A DNA stretch of 14,475 bases from Chloroflexota bacterium (GTDB lineage Bacteria > Chloroflexota > Limnocylindria > Limnocylindrales > CSP1-4): assembly GCA_021801545.1 (NCBI GenBank), contig JAJYXX010000211.1:1-14475 (forward strand), given 5' to 3'. The translations under genes and the position numbers were made by a program. Below, one piece after another: positions 5,821 through 13,081 of the stretch. How positions within the stretch are numbered: position 1 is the stretch's first letter; each line of letters starts with the position of its first letter. The notes beneath the pieces were generated by a model. The model was not told the DNA's origin and made no database searches. It saw nothing but the letters and a program-made list of their open reading frames with translations.

Positions 5821-8808
5821 GTGATCCCCAAGGACTGCAAGCGCCTGGCCGAGGTGGACTTCCCGATCGCGGTCGTGTCGAAGCACGCGGCGCGCGAGAA
5901 GTCGATCCGCCACGGTCATCCCTCCACGCTCCACCTGTGGTGGGCGCGGCGGCCGCTCGCGTCGAGCCGGGCGGTCCTGCTCGGGCTGCTCTGGCCCGAT
6001 CCGGGCGACCCGCTCTGCCCACCGAAGTTCAAGGTGGCGGCGCGCGAGTTCCTGCCCCGTGTCCAGGGCAAGGTGGGTCCCACGGACACGGACCTCCGCG
6101 CGGCGCTCCTCCGCTTCATCGGCGACTTCGCGAACTGGGACCTGGCCGCGAATCCGAGCTACCTCGAGGTGAGCCGGGCGCTCGTGAAGGCGGCCCACGG
6201 CGAGGAGCCACCGCTGGTCGTGGATCCGTTCGCCGGTGGCGGCTCGATCCCGCTCGAGGCGCTGCGCCTGGGCGCCGAAGCGTTTGCGAGCGATCTCAAT
6301 CCCGTCGCCTGCCTGATCCTCAAGGTCATGCTCGAGGACATCCCGCGCCACGGACCGGGGCTCGCCGACGAGTTGCGGTGCGTCGGGGCGGAGATCAAGC
6401 TGGCGGCCGAGCGCGAGCTCGGCGAACTCTATCCGCCCGATCCGGACGGCGCCCGCCCGATCGCCTACCTCTGGGCCCGGACAGTTCGCTGCGAGACGTC
6501 CGGCTGCGGGGCGGAGATCCCGCTCCTGCGCTCGTTCTGGTTGGCGAAGAAGGCGAGCCGTCGGCGGGCCTTGCGTACCCGGGTGGAGCGGGCCGACGGC
6601 GAGGCACCGCGGGTCGAGTTCGAGATCGTCACCCCGGCGAGCGAGGTGGAGGTCCCGGCGGGCACGGTGAGCCGAGCCAGGGCGACCTGCCCGGCCTGCC
6701 GGACCGTCCTCCCGCCCGAGCGCGTCCGGGCGCAGCTCGCTGTGCAGCGGGGCGGTGCTGACGTGGTCTTCGATACGGGGGGCCGGCGCACGGGTGGGGC
6801 GCGGATGCTCGCGGTCGTGACGCTCAAGCCCGGCGAGCAGGGCCGGCACTACCGGTTGCCGACGGAGCGCGACTACGAGGCTGTGTGGACGGCCCAGCAG
6901 CGGCTCGCGGCGATCCTCGACGAGTGGCAGCGCGGGGGGAGGCGGGGGCTCTGCCCGGTGCCGGATGAGCCCGCGCCGACGACCTCGGGAGGCTTCCTCT
7001 CTCCGCCAACCTACGGTGCAACCCAGTGGGGATTGCTCTACTCAGCGCGTCAGAGGTTCGCGCTGTCGACCATCGCCGCTCAGGTGAAGTCCTTGGGTCC
7101 CGAGGAGACTCAGCGAACACTGGCGCTGGCCCTCGGCAAGCTGGCTGATCTGGCGAATGTCGTTTGTCCATGGGAGCCAATTGCTGAGTGTCCGAGGAAC
7201 GTGCTTTCAAACGGCAGAGTCAAACCATCGTGGAGTTTCGCCGAAGCTGTGCCGATTGGTGAATCTGCCGGAAGCTTGAGCAAGTGCATCGAGAATCTCT
7301 GCGCTGGCATACAGGCAAGCGTTTCGGGAAGACACCCGGCCGTTGTTCGTCAAGCGGCGGCTCAGCAATCTCCCTTGCCAGATGAGTCTGCTGCGGTGTG
7401 GTTCACCGACCCGCCCTACTACTTCTCGGTCCCGTACGCGGACTTGTCGGACTTCTTCCTTGTTTGGATGAAGCGCGCTCTTGGGGGCCGGTTGATACCG
7501 GACCCGTTCGACGTATCGAACGTGCTGTCTCCGAAGAAGCAAGAGACTACAGAGATGTCCTACTGGGACAAGGTGCGCTTCCCAAACAAGGATGCTCAGT
7601 TCTTTGAGAACGGAATGGCCGAGGCCTTTATCGAGGCTCGCCGGAAGCTTCAAGACGACGGCGTCGGTACCGTTGTCTTCGCACACAAGACGACTGAGGG
7701 CTGGGAGGCGTTGCTCTCGGGGATGATTCGAGGCAGGTGGACGATTACCGGGTCGTGGCCGATTGCGACGGAGATGGCTCATAGGTTACGCGCGCGAGAA
7801 TCTGCGGCTCTCGCCACCAGCGTCCACCTCGTCTGCCGGCCGCGGCCCGACGACGCCCCGGTGGGCGACTGGGCCGATGTGCTGCGCGAGCTGCCCCGCC
7901 GCGTCGGTGACTGGATGGAGCGCCTCCAGGGCGAAGGCGTGCGTGGCGCCGACCTCGTCTTCGCCTGCATCGGTCCGGCGCTCGAGATCTTCAGCCGCTA
8001 TGCGAAAGTCGAGACCGCCGAGGGGCGCGAGGTCGCCCTTGGCGAGTATCTCGAGAAGGTCTGGGAGGTCGTCGGCCGGGCGGCCCTGACCCAGGTCCTG
8101 GGCGCGGGCGAGCAGGGGGCCGGGGCGCTCGAAGAGGACGCCCGCCTGACGGCGCTCTTCCTGTGGACGCTCCAGGGCTCGAACGGCACCGCCGTCTCCG
8201 CCGGGCCGACCGACCCGACGGCGGACGCGACCGGCGAGGACGAGGAGGACGAAGAGGTCGACGAGGACGACGAAGCCGATGCTCGCGGCCGCAAGCCGAA
8301 GGGCTACACCCTCGTCTTCGACATCGCCCGCCGGTTCGCCCAGCCGCTCGGGATCCACCTCGACGACTGGGAGGGGCGGATCGTCGAGACGAAGAAGGGC
8401 GCCGTCCGCCTCCTCCCGGTGGCCGAGCGGGCCCGTCAGCTCTTCGGCGCGGGCGGCGCCCGGGTGATGGCCGAGCGGCTGGAGAGCCCGGCGTCGCCGC
8501 CGCAGCTGTCGCTCTTCGCCGAGATGGAGCCCGTCCGACCGGCACGGGCCCCGCGCGGAGGCATGACGGTCGATGTCGCCGACGCCGCCCGCGCGACGCG
8601 CCGGGACGCGACGACGCTCGACCGCGTCCACGCCGCGATGCTCCTCCAGGCGAGCGGCCAGGCGACGGCTCTGCGGAACCTCCTCACCGCCGAGCAGGAC
8701 CGCGGACCGGAGTTCCTCCGCCTCGCCAACGCCCTCTCGGCCCTCTACCCTCGCGAGAGCGAGGAGAAGCGCCTCCTCGACGCGATGCTCCTGGCGGTGC
8801 CAAGGTAA
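5821..8808 (+). CDS. DUF1156 zinc-ribbon adenine-specific DNA methyltransferase (COG1743-like)
   Basis: About 995 residues from GTG 5821. The frame is open back to ATG 5701, but the extra 40 residues come from the repeated operator-like DNA, and family similarity begins with KRLAEVDFPIAVVS. Next come the DUF1156 hallmarks EKSIRHGHPSTLHLWWARRP. The SAM-binding motif I is DPFAGGGS (about 135-142). Paired cysteines at 224/229 and 290/293 (CETSGC, CPAC) form a zinc ribbon. The catalytic DPPYY is at 530-534, so the order is motif I, insert, motif IV. An acidic run (806-820) links to a C-terminal helical region. Expected reaction: N6-adenine (or N4-cytosine) methylation using S-adenosylmethionine, probably marking self DNA. 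DUF1156 enzymes commonly sit with DUF499 ATPases in defence islands. The 7141-7800 part is compositionally foreign to the rest. The stop lies within the next gene's ribosome site. Confidence 0.92.
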   Translation: MIPKDCKRLAEVDFPIAVVSKHAAREKSIRHGHPSTLHLWWARRPLASSRAVLLGLLWPDPGDPLCPPKFKVAAREFLPRVQGKVGPTDTDLRAALLRFIGDFANWDLAANPSYLEVSRALVKAAHGEEPPLVVDPFAGGGSIPLEALRLGAEAFASDLNPVACLILKVMLEDIPRHGPGLADELRCVGAEIKLAAERELGELYPPDPDGARPIAYLWARTVRCETSGCGAEIPLLRSFWLAKKASRRRALRTRVERADGEAPRVEFEIVTPASEVEVPAGTVSRARATCPACRTVLPPERVRAQLAVQRGGADVVFDTGGRRTGGARMLAVVTLKPGEQGRHYRLPTERDYEAVWTAQQRLAAILDEWQRGGRRGLCPVPDEPAPTTSGGFLSPPTYGATQWGLLYSARQRFALSTIAAQVKSLGPEETQRTLALALGKLADLANVVCPWEPIAECPRNVLSNGRVKPSWSFAEAVPIGESAGSLSKCIENLCAGIQASVSGRHPAVVRQAAAQQSPLPDESAAVWFTDPPYYFSVPYADLSDFFLVWMKRALGGRLIPDPFDVSNVLSPKKQETTEMSYWDKVRFPNKDAQFFENGMAEAFIEARRKLQDDGVGTVVFAHKTTEGWEALLSGMIRGRWTITGSWPIATEMAHRLRARESAALATSVHLVCRPRPDDAPVGDWADVLRELPRRVGDWMERLQGEGVRGADLVFACIGPALEIFSRYAKVETAEGREVALGEYLEKVWEVVGRAALTQVLGAGEQGAGALEEDARLTALFLWTLQGSNGTAVSAGPTDPTADATGEDEEDEEVDEDDEADARGRKPKGYTLVFDIARRFAQPLGIHLDDWEGRIVETKKGAVRLLPVAERARQLFGAGGARVMAERLESPASPPQLSLFAEMEPVRPARAPRGGMTVDVADAARATRRDATTLDRVHAAMLLQASGQATALRNLLTAEQDRGPEFLRLANALSALYPRESEEKRLLDAMLLAVPR
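7141..7800 (+). other. Low-GC mosaic block within the methyltransferase gene
   Basis: By hand count these 660 bases hold about 380 G or C (58%), while 6901-6960 is 80% and 7801-7860 is 78%. The fall on the left is gradual (70%, 63%, 65% in successive 60-base steps from 6961); the rise on the right is abrupt. Codons such as ttt, ttg, aat and gaa become frequent. The reading frame stays intact. The block covers residues about 441-660, including catalytic DPPYY (530-534), and ends in the conserved SWPIATEMAHRLRARES segment. The most natural reading is homologous replacement of a specificity and catalytic segment, but relaxed codon bias in a variable region is an alternative. Confidence 0.65.
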
Positions 8809-8817
8809 GGAGCGGCG

Positions 8818-9084
8818 ATGGCAGATCCGATTGCCGAGTTCGTGGTGACGCCGCATGCGGCCTTGGAGATGGAGCGCCGAGGGATCGACGAGGCGATCGT
8901 CCGGCAGGTGCTGACTGCGCCCGAGCAGCGGGAGGCCGTGCGCCCGGGACGGGATGTCCTGCAGTCGCGCATCGAGCTCGAAGGCAGGAGATACCTTGTC
9001 CGAGTGTTCGTCGATGTGGACCGGGACCCCGCCGAGGTGGTCACCGCCTATCGCACCAGCAAGATCGCGAAGTACTGGAGGTAA
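8818..9084 (+). CDS. DUF4258 small protein, putative toxin-like partner
   Basis: 88 residues. The start ATG is preceded by TAAGGAG at 8806-8812, whose first three bases are the methyltransferase stop, so the genes are translationally linked. The sequence shows the DUF4258 pattern: HAALEMERRGI early (His13, Arg20), a helix with a following VRPGRD turn, then strands SRIELEGRRYLVRVFVDV and a C-terminal VVTAYRTSKIAKYW. This fold is thought to resemble RelE/BrnT-like small toxins, and it is usually found next to DUF2283, as here. Whether it is an RNase toxin is not established. Inside this operon it may be an abortive-infection component or simply a stabilising module. The family call is fairly secure; the function is inference. 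Confidence 0.82.
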   Translation: MADPIAEFVVTPHAALEMERRGIDEAIVRQVLTAPEQREAVRPGRDVLQSRIELEGRRYLVRVFVDVDRDPAEVVTAYRTSKIAKYWR

Positions 9085-9089
9085 GGCAC

Positions 9090-9290
9090 ATGAAGGTCAC
9101 CTTTGACCCCAGAACGGACACGCTGACCGTCATCCTGAAGGAGGGCGCTCCTGTCGCCGAGAGCGACGAGGACAAGCCGGGGGTGATCCTCGACTACGAC
9201 GACGAGGGCAACCTCCTCTCCCTCGAGATCCTGGATGCCTCCCGACACGTCACGGAGGCGCGCAAGATCGAGTACCAGACGACGGCATGA
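9090..9290 (+). CDS. DUF2283 small protein, putative antitoxin-like partner
   Basis: 66 residues, beginning MKVTFDPRTDTLTVIL, with the typical DUF2283 features: a strand with D.RTDTL, an acidic turn, then PGVILDYDDEGNLLSLEILDAS. A good GGAGGT ribosome site sits at 9077-9082, seven bases before the ATG. The gene follows DUF4258 after five bases, and its stop overlaps the next gene's ATG (ATGA at 9287-9290). The protein is acidic, as expected for an antitoxin binding a basic partner. DUF4258-DUF2283 neighbours recur in bacterial genomes; an antitoxin role is inference from that pairing. Confidence 0.85.
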   Translation: MKVTFDPRTDTLTVILKEGAPVAESDEDKPGVILDYDDEGNLLSLEILDASRHVTEARKIEYQTTA

Positions 9291-10240
9291 GCCCCGCGGT
9301 CTGGCAGATCGCAGGCGGTCCAGCGTCGCGTTCGTACGTTGACGTCTTCCTGCGCTACGGCGTAGGCCTCATCGGTCCCGGCGACGGCGGGCCCTGGTCG
9401 CCGGAGCGGTACGCGCACGACTTCGTGGTATCGGGATTCCTTCGCCGCTTCGCCGAGGAGGCGAGCGACGGCGACATCGTGCTCCTCCGGACCGGGCGAT
9501 CACGGGTGGAGGCGGTGGGCATTATCGCCGGGGAGTATCGCCACCTGGAGGTGTTCGGGGACGTCAACGGCTGGGACCTCCAGCACGCGAGGCGGGTCCG
9601 GTGGAGCAGACTCGCGGCTCCTCACGACTTCGATCGCTTCGTCTTCGGCGCCAATCCGACCCGGTTCTCGCGAGTTCGGAGCCCCGAGGCGCTCGACTTT
9701 GCGCGACGCTTCGTCGCCTCTCCGCCGTTCGGCTGGCAGGAGATTCCGCTGCCATCGTTGCCCCCAGAGGCGCCGACCCTCGAGTCGCCGCCCCCCGAGA
9801 TCGCCACGCTGGTCGCCCAGGCCCGTGACCTGGCGGGCCTCTACTGGGACCGAGCGCGGTTCGGCGACCATCCCTCCGAGGATGAGCTCGTGGCCCAGTT
9901 CACTGTGCCGCTGCTCGCCGCGCTCGGCTGGCGGCCAGAGCAGATCGGCGTGAAGTGGCGGAGGATCGATGTCGCCCTCTTCGATCGCCTGCCGCGCGCG
10001 CCCGAACATTGCCGGTTCGTCATCGAGGCGAAGCGGTTCGGCGCCGGGGTGGAGGGAGCCCTCGAACAGGCCATGGGCTACGTCGCCGAGCTCGGCCGAT
10101 CGGTGGACGTCGTGGTCACCGACGGGATCCGCTACCGGCTGTACGCGGCGCATGATGGGTACGAACCAGTGGCGTATGCCAATCTGATCCGGCTGAAGGC
10201 GTCGGCGACCGAGCTGTTCGATCGCCTCCGTCGGCCGTAG
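9287..10240 (+). CDS. PUA/EVE-like domain fused to PD-(D/E)XK nuclease
   Basis: 317 residues, translationally coupled to DUF2283 by an ATGA overlap and lacking its own clear ribosome site. The C-terminal part (about 175-317) fits a type I restriction R-subunit-like PD-(D/E)XK nuclease: helix SEDELVAQF (Glu198/Glu200) ending in LGW, then RRIDVALF (Asp228), FVIEAKRF (Glu247, Lys249), and QAMGY (Gln261, Tyr265). All expected catalytic positions are present. The N-terminal part (about 1-130) reads like a PUA/EVE-type fold: WQIAGG at the start, YGVGLIGPGD, DGDIVLLRTG, VEAVGIIAGEY, and an ending of WDLQHARRVRW. Such domains often bind modified bases in restriction proteins. A Pro-rich linker (about 153-170) separates the two. 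The likely role is a modification-sensing effector nuclease. The nuclease call is strong; the N-terminal fold is pattern recognition only. Confidence 0.8.
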   Translation: MSPAVWQIAGGPASRSYVDVFLRYGVGLIGPGDGGPWSPERYAHDFVVSGFLRRFAEEASDGDIVLLRTGRSRVEAVGIIAGEYRHLEVFGDVNGWDLQHARRVRWSRLAAPHDFDRFVFGANPTRFSRVRSPEALDFARRFVASPPFGWQEIPLPSLPPEAPTLESPPPEIATLVAQARDLAGLYWDRARFGDHPSEDELVAQFTVPLLAALGWRPEQIGVKWRRIDVALFDRLPRAPEHCRFVIEAKRFGAGVEGALEQAMGYVAELGRSVDVVVTDGIRYRLYAAHDGYEPVAYANLIRLKASATELFDRLRRP

Positions 10241-10244
10241 GAGG
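10239..10244 (+). promoter_or_regulatory. Shine-Dalgarno deciding the DUF499 start
   Basis: AGGAGG overlaps the stop codon of the nuclease gene. Two ATG codons follow in tandem: 10248 is only three bases away, 10251 is six. The second is the better-spaced start, so I begin the ATPase at 10251; using 10248 would add one methionine. Confidence 0.7.
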
Positions 10245-10250
10245 GGAATG

Positions 10251-13025
10251 ATGGAGCCCTGGTACAAGGTCGTTGTCCCTCGCAGAGAGGTCCGTGAGGG
10301 CCGCTCCTTCAATCCCGACGAGTTCGCCATCGCCCTCGAGCAGGTCGTCGCCGGGACCGCCCCCGACGACTACCGCGACCCGCGCCAGTTCTTCGAGCGG
10401 ACGGTTTTCACGCGCGCCCTGCGCGAGCACACCGCCATGGTCCTCCGCCGCCTCGACGGGCAGACGGCCGACACGTCGCCCGTGCTCACCCTGGTCACCC
10501 AGTTCGGCGGCGGCAAGACCCACACGCTCACCGCCCTCTACCACCTCGTCACGGCCGGGGCGGCCGCGCACGACCTGCCCGGTGTGGCTGCGCTCCTCGA
10601 CGGGGCCGAGCTCCGCCACGTGCCGCCGGCCCAACCGGCGGTCTTCGTGGGCAACGCCTGGGATCCGCGCGAAGGTGCCGAGACGCCGTGGATCGATCTC
10701 GCCCGGCAGCTCGCCGGCGACGCGGGCGTGGCGATCCTCGGGCCGGCGGCGAAGGAGGCACCACCGGGCACGGAGACGCTCGGGCGGCTGTTCGAGGCGG
10801 CCGGTGGCTCCGTCCTCGTCCTGTTCGACGAGGTCCTGAACTTCGTCAGCCGCCATCGTTCCTTTGCCGAGCCGTTCCATGCCCTCATCCAGAACCTGAC
10901 CGTGGCGATGACCGGGACGCAGCGGAGCGCGGCCGTCATCAGCCTGCCGCGCAGCCAGGTCGAGATGACCGACTGGGACTTCACCTGGCAGGAGCGAATC
11001 ACGAAGGTCGTCAAGCGGGTCTCGAAGGATCTGATCGTCAACGACGAGGCCGAGATCGGCGAGGTCGTCCGCCGGCGCCTCTTCCAGGACCTCGGCAGCG
11101 AGGGGACCCGGCGGCGGGTCGCGGCGGACTACGCCGACTGGTGCTTCGAGCGGCGGTCGCAGCTGCCGCCGGAGTGGACGGCGGTCGACACCGCGACGAG
11201 CGACAAGCGGGCCCGGGAGCTGCTCCGGGAGCGCTTCGAGCACGCCTATCCGTTCCACCCGGCGACACTCTCGGTCTTCCAGCGCAAGTGGCAGTCCCTG
11301 CCCCAGTACCAGCAGACCCGCGGCACGCTCGCGATGCTCGGTCAGTGGGTCGCTCGTGCCTACCAGGCGGGCTTCATCGGCGCCGGGACCGACGCCCTCC
11401 TCACCCTTGGGTCCGCGCCCCTCGAGGTGCCGGGCTTCCGAAGTACGGTCCTTGGCCAGCTCGGGGAACCGCGGCTCATCCCGGGCATCGAGGTGGACAT
11501 CGCCGGCGACCACGCCCATGCCCGGGCGCTCGACGCCGACACGAAGGGCGCCCTGCGGAACATCCACCGCCGGGTCGCGACGGCGATCCTGTTCGAGTCG
11601 TCGGGCGGCCAGCAGGACAAGGTCGCCCACTTGCCGGAACTGCGCTTCGCCCTCGGCGAACCGGGCCTCGACACGACCTCGATCGACAGCGCGGCCGCGG
11701 CGCTCGATGCCCGCGCGTTCTACATCCGACGCGTCGGATCGGACGGCTACCGGATCGGCTACAAGGCGAAGCTCTCGAAGGTCGTCAACGATCGGCGCGC
11801 CTCGCTCGATCCGGACACCGAGGTGCCGGCCGCGATCCGTGACCTCGTGAAGCAGGAGTTCGGCCGGGCGGCTGGCCTGCCGCTCATGTGGTTCCCGCAG
11901 GATGCGTCCGAGATCGCCGACCTGCCCCGCCTCACGCTCATCGTGGCGGATCCCGCCTGGGAGTGGGCGTCAACCGGCGAGGTCCGCGACCGGGTCGCCG
12001 AGTGGACGCAGAGTCGGGGCACGTCCGACCGGCTCTACCCGGGCGCGCTCGTCTGGAGCGTGCGCCGGCCCGGGCGCGATCTCCGTGACGCGGTCGAGCT
12101 GATGCTTGCCTGGCGGCGGGTCCAGCGAGAGGTCGCGGAGGGGACGCTCGGGGCCGAGTACGAACCGTCCGACCTGGCCGAGATCCGCTCGAACGTCACC
12201 GGGGCCGAGGCCTCGGCAAAGGACGAGGTCTGGGCCGTCTATCGCTACGTCGCGCTCTGGGACCCGGGAGAGTCCGACGGTCTGAAGGTCATCGATCTGG
12301 GGGCCGGTCACGCCAGCTCGTCCGAGAGCCTGACCGGGCGGATCGTCGCCGCGCTCAAAGCGGAGGCCCTCCTGAACGAGTCGGTCGGCGCCGGGTATCT
12401 GGACCGCCACTGGCCGGCGGCATTCAACGAGACCGGCGCCTGGCCGCTGCCGAGCCTGCGCCAGGCGTTTCTGAACGGCACGCTCACGCGCCTCCTCGAC
12501 CCCGATCGGGTCCTCCGCTCGAGGATCGCCGAGTTCGTGGCTGCCGGGGAGTTCGGTCTGGCCTCCGGTCGACGGCCGGACGGGACGTACGGGCGGCTCT
12601 GGTTCCAGGAGAACGTGTCGCCGGATGAGGTCACCTTCGAAGGCGACGTCTATCTGCTCAGGAAGGCCGCGGCGGAGGCGCTGATCGGTGGCCTGGTGCC
12701 GGTGCCCTCGGTCGTGCTGCCCACGCCGGCTGAGCCCGGACGCGTCCCGCTGCCTGGCCGGGGCGAGCCGGCACCTGGCGAGCCGGACCAGATCGGGGCC
12801 ATCGCCGGCGAACATCGTCGTCTCCGGTTCGTCGGCGAGGTGCCGCCCGAGATGTGGAACCGGCTCGGTGTGAGGCTCTTGCCGAAGTTGAAGGCGGCAT
12901 TGGAGGTGCAGATCACGGTGGACGTGTCGGCAACTGCCGATGCGGACCAGGCCCGCCGCCTCGAAAAGGACCTGCGCCAGGCGCTCGAGGAGCTGGGTCT
13001 CGGGGACCGCTGGCGGATCGAATAG
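10251..13025 (+). CDS. DUF499 AAA+ ATPase (COG1483-like), defence-associated
   Basis: 924 residues. The opening WYKVVVPRREVREG and the segment DYRDPRQFFERTVFT are typical of DUF499 proteins. The P-loop is QFGGGKTHTL with GGGKT at about 86-90, and Walker B is LVLFDEV (Asp193, Glu194). The region after it (SLPRSQVE, then HPATLSVFQRKW) fits the AAA+ core and its sensor parts. A Pro/Gly-rich linker (about 825-850) leads to a small C-terminal domain beginning RLRFVGEVPPEMWNR. DUF499 ATPases are large DNA-associated ATPases found beside DUF1156 methyltransferases; the exact activity is not established in general. As the last gene of the operon it ends at a hairpin and faces the glutamine synthetase-like gene. 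The likely role is an ATP-driven scaffold or motor for the methyltransferase or nuclease, which is inference. Confidence 0.92.
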   Translation: MEPWYKVVVPRREVREGRSFNPDEFAIALEQVVAGTAPDDYRDPRQFFERTVFTRALREHTAMVLRRLDGQTADTSPVLTLVTQFGGGKTHTLTALYHLVTAGAAAHDLPGVAALLDGAELRHVPPAQPAVFVGNAWDPREGAETPWIDLARQLAGDAGVAILGPAAKEAPPGTETLGRLFEAAGGSVLVLFDEVLNFVSRHRSFAEPFHALIQNLTVAMTGTQRSAAVISLPRSQVEMTDWDFTWQERITKVVKRVSKDLIVNDEAEIGEVVRRRLFQDLGSEGTRRRVAADYADWCFERRSQLPPEWTAVDTATSDKRARELLRERFEHAYPFHPATLSVFQRKWQSLPQYQQTRGTLAMLGQWVARAYQAGFIGAGTDALLTLGSAPLEVPGFRSTVLGQLGEPRLIPGIEVDIAGDHAHARALDADTKGALRNIHRRVATAILFESSGGQQDKVAHLPELRFALGEPGLDTTSIDSAAAALDARAFYIRRVGSDGYRIGYKAKLSKVVNDRRASLDPDTEVPAAIRDLVKQEFGRAAGLPLMWFPQDASEIADLPRLTLIVADPAWEWASTGEVRDRVAEWTQSRGTSDRLYPGALVWSVRRPGRDLRDAVELMLAWRRVQREVAEGTLGAEYEPSDLAEIRSNVTGAEASAKDEVWAVYRYVALWDPGESDGLKVIDLGAGHASSSESLTGRIVAALKAEALLNESVGAGYLDRHWPAAFNETGAWPLPSLRQAFLNGTLTRLLDPDRVLRSRIAEFVAAGEFGLASGRRPDGTYGRLWFQENVSPDEVTFEGDVYLLRKAAAEALIGGLVPVPSVVLPTPAEPGRVPLPGRGEPAPGEPDQIGAIAGEHRRLRFVGEVPPEMWNRLGVRLLPKLKAALEVQITVDVSATADADQARRLEKDLRQALEELGLGDRWRIE

Positions 13026-13073
13026 GCTCGGGCGGGCCGAAACTTCCCGCGCCGCCCGAGCGCCGCCCGAGCC
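13025..13073. terminator. Branched hairpin between convergent genes
   Basis: GGCTCGGGCGG at 13025-13035 pairs perfectly with CCGCCCGAGCC at 13063-13073 (11 bp). A second, shorter partner CCGCCCGAG at 13052-13060 can form a 9-bp stem with the same left arm. No U-tract follows on either strand. The position between the stop codons of two convergent genes favours a bidirectional terminator or transcript-stabilising hairpin. Confidence 0.55.
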
Positions 13074-13081
13074 TGCAACCC

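Noticed and set aside
607..13025. Assignment to DISARM or BREX
   Set aside because: The helicase resembles those of DISARM, but no DrmA/DrmB/DrmC-like gene is present; no PglZ, BrxC or BrxL-like protein for BREX. The DUF1156 and DUF499 pair points to a different group.
288..13078. CCTGCAA at 288-294 and 13072-13078 as a target-site duplication flanking the cassette
   Set aside because: Seven bases in about 13 kb is expected by chance; no integrase and no longer match around either copy.
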